DNA of 26,019 nt, from the NCBI RefSeq assembly GCF_000150275.1, contig NW_002060955.1:1885503-1911521 (forward strand), given 5' to 3'. The position numbers and the translations under genes are program-made. The notes under the pieces were generated by a model. The model was not told where the DNA came from and did not search any database. It worked only from the letters and a program-made list of their open reading frames with translations. This stretch comes from Trichoplax adhaerens. Lineage: Eukaryota > Placozoa > Uniplacotomia > Trichoplacea > Trichoplacidae. Shown here piece by piece: positions 11,701 to 23,700 of this stretch. Within the stretch, counting starts at the first letter, position 1. Every line of letters starts with the position of its first letter.

Positions 11701-14700
11701 AATAATTTTCACTAAGAGTGCTTATCAAGTTATCATCTAGGTATCTTTAGTAAAGAATTAATAATAATTGTTAGAAGCATGAAATCCATGTAAAAATCTT
11801 TATTATAAACCTGAAACTAGGCTAGCAAGTGAGATAGTTGCGTGTTTGCATAGCGTATTTTACTAATTATTGGTTGAAATCGAACTCAATTCATGACACT
11901 AATATTTAACTGCAATCATCTAAAATCTTGTTCTGCCAATCATTTACTTACAATTCTTCGAGACTTCTTAAGTTCTTAAAGTCGTTAGAATTTACTCTGT
12001 GAATGCGATTAGATGCTAAAGATCTAGATATTAGAAGAAACAATCGTGCATACTCTTATGGAGCAGTAAAATCATTGGTACATTATTTTATGACCTTTAT
12101 CGACGCTAAAATCAAGTTGCAGACAGCCTGATTTCAATATTACTCTTTAAATCTGTTCTGTATGAATTATAGTTAAGAATAGATAATACTCTAGGTAATA
12201 GAAAATTGTTTATCTACTTTGCTATGTGCTTTATAATACTAGCTTGTAGCAATGTTCTAATTCAAATCTTAAAGAATGTATGCTGCTATAGAGACAGGTA
12301 AAGTGCAAGTGAGTCTTATTAATAATAATTACAATTCACGAAAGTAATAAGCATATTGCACTCTCATTTTTAGCTTCGCTTGTACTCATGTGCAAATAAA
12401 GATCTGAAGCTATTTTTGAATTAATTATCTTCAGGTAAATCTTAGCAAAGCTACAACTCCACATATACGCTTGCTAATACGTACGAGATATTTAATAAAA
12501 AGATCTCTGTTTAATCTTGCCATACTTACAGTATAACAAGTTGGGATAGCTTTCCTATAAAATCTAGCTTCTGTAATTTGTTATTTTGCAGAATTCTACA
12601 CAATAAAAATATAACAAGTTATTTGGGACTTTCGAAGCGCAGCCCAGTTGCTATATCAATATTTCGTTGTCAAATCTATAATCAATTAAATAGTTACTCC
12701 GACTCAAGTATTTCTATCGCAAGCACTTTATTAATTCATATTTGCGAGATAAAATAAAGGACGTACTGTATATTAAACTTACAACGACTGTAACTCTGAG
12801 AGCGGTTCTAGTGCCTTCGTATCAATATTAGACAGCATATTGGAAGAGATGTTTCTATGGAATATAAATAGCGATTAGTAAGTATGAAAATTAATAAAGA
12901 CATTTTTGAAATTTCTTATTAAAATAGAGTTTAAATTAGATCACATTCAAGCATTAGGTAAGTTTTTTTTAGCGAACTCATCAGATGGAAATACTTACAA
13001 TGATTGCAGATTACTGTAGTTAGACATAATAAAAGAATCTTTAACACTTTTGATGTTACTATAACGATTGCTTGTTAGATCACTGGTAGGAAATAAAGCA
13101 TCGAAATTGTTTAGAAAAATAAAGAGAGATGATAAGGTTAAAGTTGAATTGAACTAATTATATTTGTACGAGTTAAATATATTAATTTCAGGAGAATTCA
13201 TAAATTTACACTTACAGGTGGGCTAAATTCAAAAGTGTAGAAAAATTGAGCGGTTTTGATTCATGGAATTTATTGTAAGATAGATTACTATTTCATACCA
13301 AGTTTACAGAAGATTATATGATATTGATATTTGATATTCATATTGATATGATGTTGATATAGTTGGCACATAAATGATAAAAAATTGATCAGACTTACGA
13401 TATTGACTATAAACTTGATAATTCACAATCACTTGAATAGCAATTGAAATCTAGAGCACATGGACTTACAGGGTTCTGCAATCTGCAAAGTCTAAATATC
13501 GTATTTCTGATATGTAGTTATTCGTCAAATCTCTGTTAGAAAAAACAGTAACTTAAAACTTCGAAATCAGCAGATAGCAGATTATTCAGAAATATTGGAG
13601 TATTATAGAATTTTATATAGCCCTAAAAATTTAAGTTTTAATTATAGTAGGTACTTATTGTCTTATCCTTGCCACAGGTATTACGTATAAATTGAGATGT
13701 GATATAGATGAACTGACTATTATACTACTGATATTTATTTGCTGATTTAATTGATATTTGATATTGGAGCTTTGACTGCCTCCATATTATACTCAGAATA
13801 TATTTAAGACTTACAAAGTCTTTATGACCGGAGAATTTCTACTTCTTTCTACTGATCCATTGTGTACGTTCAGTCTTAGCGGATATGATCTTGATAGTCC
13901 CCTTAGTAGATAAAAACAATCTTAATAATAGCCATAGGACTTAAGATTGAAATCTATAGAGCATTACTATATTACTTAGCGTAAGAAAATTATGCAATAT
14001 ACAAGTTTGATAAGATTTAATTATAGAAAACAATTGCAGCATACAAAAATTCCATTGATGCAACATTAGGTAATTGAAATTCTGGAAAATTTCTGATGGG
14101 ATTGCCACTAAGTTGCCTAATAAGTTTACATTATTAATAAATTACATTGCTTGATAGTTATACGTTTATCCATAGCTCGAGCCCTTATCCAAAATAATAC
14201 TGCATGTAAAAATATCAATAGATTTCATTTGAACAGTTCTTAAATGGAATCTAGCTCGGGCACTTATTTTAAAAAGGTATAAAAGGCTATTGCACTCACA
14301 GTAATTGTAGTTTATTTAGGCCTGTAAATGTATTTTCGTCAATATGCGATATTGCATTTGTTTGCAAACGTCTAAAGGTGTAAATGTATGAAAAATTAGC
14401 ATATACCAATAGCATTAATACTATTTGGAACATCTTGTAGTTAGTTATAGAATGTTGGCAGTATGCAAGGAGTATAAAAAATTAAAAATTTAAACTATAA
14501 AATTTAGATTATTGCTGTTCTTTGATCTAGAGTTAAAGTAGTTGCAAGAATTTATGTAAGATTTTATCCCTTTCGATCTGTAAGCGGTATAGTGTTATAT
14601 ATACATATGTCAAAAATTTTAATTCTGCACAGCTTGCAATTAAATTGCGAGTTATTATACGAATGATCACTAAATAATAGCACTAGCTTGAAAGTTTAAG

Positions 14701-17700
14701 CTTAGTATTGATTAAATTGCTGTGGGATTACTTAAATTTGTAGAGTAACGACCAAACATTGATAAATTCTAGATTCTGCCGACCGCAACAGCTCTCATAG
14801 AGTTTAATTTAGTCTCTAAGTAAATTTAGCTAATAATTATGCATTGCAGCAAATAAAAATTTTGTTTAAAAACGTTAATACGCTGTTATATCGGTATTGC
14901 TGATGTCAAATTAAGATAGAACTGGCGTGAACACTTTGTCGTATTTAACGTTACAACGTATATTAGAATGTAGAATGTATTATAATCTTTTGATAAAGTT
15001 ATGACTCATGCTTACAAAGCTTTTAGATTTATTAAATGCTTAAATTGACCGGCATTTAACCGCGGAATTTCGTTTTCGTTTAAATTTCTAGATAGTTGTG
15101 AGCCAATTGAAACAATTTTTTTAGAATCTAAGAAAGATTTATCCGTAAATCACTACTAATTTATACTTACAAGTCTTGAAGATTGACTAACGGCGAAAAA
15201 ATTGTAGAGCTGAACCTTTTCAATTTATTGTCTGTTAAATCTCTAATTATGACAGTATAAGAAATAATTCAGTCAGTAGATCAACACTTACAGGCTATTT
15301 AGCTATTCTTAATTATAGTTGTTGAAATGAATCCAGGAAAAATATATCATTCCGTTTATTGGATGTGCTAAATGATATAGCTATGAAATCGATATTTACT
15401 GTATTATTGTATTATTTATCACGTTGGTGAAGCATTTATCACTGTCTACTCAATTATAATGATTAAAGAAATTCCTGCATATGATACGAACTAAAAATTT
15501 TCAATTATAAGTAAACTAGTTTAGACAGTTTTAAACTGCAGTAAGTGTAAGGAGTACTTACAAAGTAGTTAGATTGTAGAGATCTTCGAATGCAGTATCA
15601 TTGATGGAAGAGATGCTATTGAAAGCTAGTCGTCTAAGGATGAAGAATTCGATTTACACGTCTTAACATATTAATTATACGCTAGCTTTACTATACGCTA
15701 GAAGATTTTAGGTATAGTAAATTCTATTTGCTGATTTACTACCGTAAAATAAATGAATCAGTATTGTTAGCATTTACTTTAAACGCCCTAATTAATATAT
15801 AATTAGCATGATTACAGGTGTCTAAGGCTTATAAGTCCTGAAAACTGATAGGCATCCAATGAATTCAATCGAACATTGATAATGGTCCTATTTAATATTA
15901 AAGAAAGGGATAAATTCTTATTTTCTATGAAGTAATTTTAATATATTTATTAATACTTATTACTAGGTTAGAGCATCGAAAGATGATAGATATATGATTA
16001 AGCTATCTTTTACTATCGACGAACATATTTTATGAGCAGATTTCTTATCAGGCATTAAATTTTTTAGTTAACTATTTTAACATGACATTAAAGCATCCTG
16101 CTGCTAGCTGAGAATACAGTTAGTATGTGATTTTAGTAATATGAAACTTACAGCGTCAAAGTCACTTTCATTGATTTAAATAATTTAGTAGGAAGATTGG
16201 ATATGTTGTTGTTATTCATAACTCTTGTTAAAAAATTTTTGGTATAAAATTTAAATGAATAGATAAATAAGCTAACAAGATCGCTTGCCAAGTTTTATCT
16301 TTGAGTTAGCAATATTATATTGCCTAAAGTACCTCAGGTAATTAATGAACGCACTAATTCACATTGAAAAATCTTGCACAATTAATTGTTAAATATTAAC
16401 TTAAGTCTACAGCAACAATTATTTTGAATGTTGTCACCATACGTACAATATTTCAATGGATGTCAAATTCTGGAAAGTTGTTGGCGCAACGGAATCGATA
16501 TTGTTGCTATTTAAGTACCTATGTAGTTCCGGTAAGAAATTGTGAAATGCTATTTATTACATTTAAGGTATTATTTAATGCTTAATTATAACTTATGATC
16601 ATTCGATTTTCTTACACTCTCAATAAACTTGGAGCACACAGGGTTTGAGGGTGAACATGTGATAAGTTGTTGCGATCTAATCTCCTAGTTGTTAAAATTA
16701 TTACGATATTATAACCACTTTTCAACTTATTTAGGATTGCTAAAGTCGGCTAATTATAAAAAGATAAGTAAATTTCATGCCATTATATCTTGATCATGTT
16801 GTAATTAATGGCCTTACTATAGCTAGAAAGATTTTAATAAGTAATCATTTATGATTACTGTCAGAGCTGTAACTGGCATTTAGTGTTACTAGGCGGTAAT
16901 TATTAATTAGATTGGCAAATAACTACTATAAGGTTTAGCATTGTGGCTACAGCTATGTTTGTTGCGCTAATTACAAAGAAAAATAAACTAAAACTTTCTA
17001 CGGAGGTTCCAAATGTATGTAACATATATGGCCTTAGATTAATATTTCTTGATATTAAAGCTATATAAGTATAGCGGTTTTTATATTATAACGAATTGTC
17101 GAAAATTAGTATTATTCTTCGATAAATAAACTTAGAGGAACATCGACAGAAATGTTTCTCTTTACTTCGTTACTATTTAAATTATTAATTTGACCCTATT
17201 GTTCGATGCGATATCTGTAGGACTTACAAAGTTTCCAAGTGTCTAAAATCACAAAATGTACCATCTTCAATTGAAACCAGTTTATTTAGAGAAGCCCGAC
17301 TACAAGAATTGAGAGAAGATGACTTAAATTGAATTTAGTAATTACATACAATGAAGCTACAGAAAGACTTTTCATTAACTAGCAGAGGATATTACGAATA
17401 TGCTAATGCTAAATTTTACATATTACGGAAGACGAAACTATTTAAAATGACTGCTATGACGCAATTTATTTCATGTTACGCGATTATTTCAATTTTTTAT
17501 ATATTTAAAGTGGTAGAAAATTTGCTACTGCGATACATAGCAAAGTTTTTGATCTACTTACAACTCTTGAAGGTTAGTTAAGCCGTTAACATGATCACGT
17601 TGTATGTGCGTCAGATCATTACCTGAGAGGGAGCTAATAAAAACAAGAGAAATAATAATAATTATGTGTTTGGCGATACTCAAGTTTAGCATAACTATAA

Positions 17701-20700
17701 TAAGTACTTCAGAATATAGTATTTTAATAAATAAATGCTTTAGCAAACAATGAAAAGAAAAATTACCGTACATTAATACTATATTTAAAATTCTAAAAGA
17801 CCTCCCCAAATTTTCATACATCATTTTTAAATCATTTACTCACAGAAACACGAGATTCTTTAATTTAGTAAAGGAACCATTTTCAATTATTCTAATTTTG
17901 TTATCTGCTAGTTCTCTAATTTAGAAATTTTATTATTACGATAAAAAGCTATATAATATTAAATATTGTAGAACAATATCAATTAATTATTATTGAAATG
18001 CTTATACATAGCCAAGGCAAACCAAAAAACTAGTACCGTAATTTATAATTAATATGATAAAATTATGAGCTAAAGTCAATGCAGAAATTAAGGTAGAGAA
18101 CTAATTATTTCCAGTTTATGGATTTAAATATTTTAATTCACCACATACAGCAGATAGAGGTTATCAAGATTGACAAAATAGCTTGGTTTTATGATCGAAA
18201 GACTATTATCGGTAAGGAATCTATTAGAAAATAACAATTTTTTGTCATTTACATTAAAGCAGATATTGCACATTCGTTACTGTTCACCAGGGTGAATGCC
18301 TTGGTAATTTGTAACGTTGTAGGATATATAATATCTAACATTTTTATTATCTTCGCAATAGTTATCAGTCTTATCTACTGTAAATGATCGTTATCTTGCA
18401 AGAATTGTAGCAGATAGCTAAGAATTTATTTAACTAATAAAACGTCTAGCATTAATCTCCATGACTGCTAGTATTTGAATTTATAGAAGCTAACATTGTT
18501 AGAGACAAATTTAAGTTATGAAACCATCATAAAGTGTTATATCGTATTTTACACTTAATAGGCATACAATTTGGCCAATTTATTGGTGGGCTTGAAAGTG
18601 TCCTCATCGATGTTAGTAATTTGATTTGATATAACGGATCTGACAATAAATATAATTGAAATATAGAATAATGTCTAATTATAATGTAATTTTTTAATAA
18701 TCAACGGTTAAAGTGCTGTTACATAGCTAGCGATGGTAATAACTACAAGACTAGCAACGAATTGGAGTTACATCTGAATGAATTAGATATCGTATCGTAA
18801 AAAGATTTGATTACCAACACGTAAAGATTCAGTAATATATCTAAGAAAGCATTTAATTTGGTACATACAATAATGTTCTTTGCACAACTGATTAGTGCAG
18901 TCATAAGAAAATAATGTTGTTAAATACATTGCAATACATTACTTTAACGTTGAAAAATCTTATCGTCTCGATATTGTGAATTGGTATTGATAAGACAGAA
19001 ATATACAAAAATTGAACATACTGTAACGTTCATCGCTAAATCACGTTCTTACAATTCTGTCAATCGAGAAAGGCATGCAAGGCTGCCATTGGACAATTTC
19101 GGTAATTTATTGTCATTCAAATCTCTAGAGAAAAATAATTCGGAGTTATAATTTTATAAATGAAAATGATTAGCTATATGGTAAATTTTGAATAAAAATT
19201 TTAAGCCTGAATTTATGTGGTATTGTAAAAAGTTGACTAGCGACGAATTTATAGTAGCTTTTTTGTTGGATGTGGTCTCTAAAAATAAGCTCATTTTGCA
19301 CGTAAATGTTACTCTGTATTTGTTACTATGTACTCGTGCTATATACGTGCCACAATTTCACTTCTGCAACAAGGTAACGTACAGTAAAAGTCTAAAAGTA
19401 GCTACTGACTTAAACGCCCGTTTACTTAATTTAACATACACAGAAGAAGACTCTAAAAATGAAACTTTCATTAGCAAAGATACATCTACAACTTGTTACC
19501 ACACTACTCAACTCAAATGTTCCCATTTATGTAGGAACAGTCTAATTTGTAAACAACAACAGTATTATTATTATACCTTACCAGGAGAAACATCTCGAAC
19601 TGAGATGTTCCTTACATAGCTTTTTTATAACAATCAATATCAAATATGTAATGAACTATTACAAACAACATCCACGTTAAGGCATTACTTGTCTTACCTA
19701 GCGCTACAAAAATGGATATTCTCCGTACTAGCTACTACTGTACTTATTAAACTATCCTAATGACAAGGCAACACGGTAACAATACGGTGAAAAAGATTCT
19801 AAGGAAGTATCGAAAGTAATCGAAAGTTTAAAACGTTGCGTATAAAGAAATTAATATTGTTTGTATAGAACGCGATTTCGACAGTATTTTAAATCCAACC
19901 GAAGGTGTTCTGGAAGTAATCTATCAGAATTCACTAGAATTTCTTACTAATTTATTTTGGATTTCAAATGGAATGTCGCATTCTAAATTAATTATTCATA
20001 GCTATCATCGATAGCATGAAATCTAAGAAATTCTTTAAGCAATTCTCTCATAAGTTCTTGAATCTAATTTAACTTACAATTTTTCCAAATAAGGCATTGA
20101 GCAGAATGTTTCAATTTCGATAAATTCAATGTCGTTATTGTGTATACTTCTAATGAAATAGAATAGATGTATCAAGTTTATTTTGCCTAAAAACAGGGAC
20201 TAAAGTTGAATTATACTAATTTTACGGGAAGGCTAATTAAATATTTAAATGATATAGAATTCGCTATTAATAAATTTTGAACCAAACTTGAGCTGAATTA
20301 TGGTAGTCAATAATGATATCATTCATAAATTAGATTTAGATGTAAAGGAGGTAATAATTATTTAGAAAACTACAAATAGCCGAAATATGGGGTTTTAATA
20401 CAGCAGTCTTTTTCAGTAATAATCACTTGATATCAAAGATACAGCTCTAAGAATGCACTACCAATGAAATATGAATAAGAAAATATTCTTAAACTAATTC
20501 TATCAAGTAAATATTGTGCAAAGAAATCAGTTTCATCATGTATTAAATATATTGATAATTATCGAACTAACTATTATAGAATGCAATATCTTACATATTT
20601 CTCAAATTGGAAGTACAGGCAAAGGTATACCGTTCAAGTTTTTTAATTTTGTTTTGGAAAAGCTGACTAAAATTATATAAAAGTAACAAATAAGTAAGCA

Positions 20701-23700
20701 GCCATATTATCAGTATTCTATAAGTATATACCAAGTTAAGTAAAAATAAAGTAGCTTTAATGAAGAATAATACTTACAGCTCCCATACTTTAGGCATTCC
20801 ACAAAATGAATACGGTTCTACATAGGTGATTGAATTCTGTTCTAATTTTCTAAAGCATCAAAAAAAATTCAGTTTGCTAAAAATGGCGTATATGCTGTTA
20901 CATTGTTTAAAGTAATTCGCCGAATCATTAAAGGATTACAAAGCAAACAAATAAATGTAAATATGTGCTATGTAACTATTTTTTTTTCGTTTTAGAAGTG
21001 AGTAAATTATGATCGAAGAGATAACATGTTTAACAGTTTCAATGAATAGTTGTAAACATCGTAGAGCAGCAATATCAATGGCAAACTTTTAAAGCTCAAA
21101 AAAATGTGCTAACAATGGATTTGTTAAATGAATATAGGCTATAATTAATTAGAGCACTTTTATTGGCCTACTATAGTGGATAAATATAGATTATTTCTTG
21201 TCTTAGCTTGATATCTAATTTTGATTTCTTACGTTGAATGAGCGCTTATGTAATACACTAAGTATTCTTACTGATTTTTTGCGAATATAGTCACAATATT
21301 CTAAAATTGCGTCTGATAAATAGCTACTATTGCAATTGATTTTATTTAAAAATTCATATGCTTACAAATGTTCTACTGATGGTAAGCCAACGAATGCAGA
21401 ACGGCGTACGATTTTCAGATGATTTCCTGCGATATCACTAATTAGAAATGAAGGTTTAAAAATAGCTTATATACAATAATTTATCGAGAACTCGTTATGA
21501 TTTACGTCAGAATTAAATAAAGTTTTTGACTTTTAAATGGTAGTTGCAATTTTAAGTTATCTGAGTATAAATTAATGAATCATACAATCTATAGTATGAA
21601 CTTTAGGCGATGTAAGATGCATAACGCCTACTGTCAACGATGCAATAAAACAAGGGTAAAATTGAGGCATTTTAAACTTACAGCATGCGAAGTTTAGTCA
21701 GATTTCGGAAAGAATTAGGCTCAATGTCTTCGATTACATTATATTCAAGGTATCTAAAAATTTAGAAAAGTATCTCGTTTACTATACATGAGCTCATTTA
21801 AAAAAATGGAGTCTGACAATTACTAGTCATAACAAAATCTTTAGTCTGCAAATTATCCAATTAATATAAAATTATCATTTCTTTACAATGTCTGTAATAT
21901 CTTATTTTATACAAACATGTCTTCCAATGATGACAGACAAGCCAAACTTTCGTTTTTAACAACTTTTAGGCGATTGCCCTTCAAATTTCTGTATAATATA
22001 TTTATAGATAGGGAAAAGAATTCCGTTATGCGTTAATCAAGTTTTGCTTGTATGCGTCTAGTATAGTACAAGTCTCTAGATAGCATCATAAATAGTTATT
22101 GATATTGATGACTAAACAAATATTACAACTAAATTTATTGATTATAATTAAAGTTATTATTTGTTCATGTGGCAATAATTAATACTTTAATTTCATATAT
22201 CGATACTTACAGACGAACAAGTGATTCTAAACCGCACAAGGAGTTAGTTTCAATTGTAGATATTGCATTATGTTTCAGTCGTCTGAAAAGTTAATAAAAG
22301 AAGGATAACAGATCAGCTTTAGAGCATAATACAACCTAATTTGTTGATAGGTTAACGGAGACTTAAGTGTACTAGCGTAATTACTGATTTATTCTATCGG
22401 ATATATAGTTTTATTTTGAGTCAAATGGATTTAAAATCATTTAATATCTACTTTAACAATGATACGCAATCCAGGTACAGCTTTATAACATATGTAACTA
22501 AAACACCACAAATTGATTGCAGTGATTGTTAGTAAAATAGTAATTAACTGTAACATCATTTACAAACTTACAAACTTTCCAGATTTAATAGACAACCAAA
22601 ATCGCCCTCAGACATGGTTTTAAGGCGATTATTGTCCAGAATTCTAATCAATCGTTATTTTATTAAAACCAGAGTGTAAACAGTAATAAAAGTGATTGTT
22701 ATAATATAGTTTCTTATTAGCGAATGATAGTGTAAAATAGTATGTTACACTTACAAATGTTGTAAATTTTGCAGCATACAAAAAGCTTTGGGTTGAATGT
22801 GTGTCAATGCATTTGATCGAAGTGTCCTACGAGAATGGAACATACTGATATTTACTGGCGGTTAGCATATTAAATTTGATATTCGAGCTTAGGTCAAGAT
22901 AGTGGCTACAAGATTTTTCCTATTTTTTAAGTATATTTTGGTTATGAGATTAGTATACTTTATTTATTGTGCATTTAAGAGTTTTATAGCAAATTGTGCA
23001 ATTATGAAGACCATATTAACCGATTAGAAGCAAATCAATCCGATTGGGATTTTGCTGTAATAATCGGCGATAGACGACATATTGTTATCAAATTTTTTAT
23101 AGAATACGAAAAGATTGAATTTATTTTAAGGCACTGATAAATAATGTTAGAAAAATATTCCCTAACTAGGTTTCAATGAAATCATTAAAGTTGTTTCATT
23201 TTTAAATAAAATTTTTTTTATTGTATTTATTATGCAAATTTAAATTATAGCAATAAATTGTTTAATAACTCGTACATCTTCGTCGAATATAATTTTTGAG
23301 ATTCTGCTATTCTGACATTACAATCATTTATAATCCCGTAGATATAGGAATAGAACGAGCTTTGTAAAATTAACGTAGTGTGTCACAAAACAGCTTTGTA
23401 ACAAGATAACGTAATGTACGATCAATAAGCATTTATATGCTCTTCCTCAATAGTTCATGAATCATAGTTAGTACGATTAACTTATAAAATCATTTACTGA
23501 ATTAGAAATTAATTTTAGCTACTACTCCCTTAATGCAGACAACAGTATTTACCTACATAGACATCTGATGACTAATACAGAATAGTCAGATTACCATATG
23601 TTCTATCACGGAACATTTTCACGATAATTTACAATCTACCATAAGTAAGTTACAATCACAATAATTCGAACCGTAAGTAGATGATTTACATTCCCTATTA

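Noticed and set aside
17351-17581. 76-codon plus-strand frame
   Set aside because: Intronic and overlaps exon 16 antisense; composition is plain AT-rich.
17558-17824. 88-codon minus-strand frame taken as a small gene
   Set aside because: Its end is LRR exon 16; the rest is intron read-through with clear splice sites at the exon borders.
20980-21095. Plus-strand acceptor-like T-tract followed by an ATG frame
   Set aside because: Only 28 codons, with no donor or neighbouring plus-strand exon.
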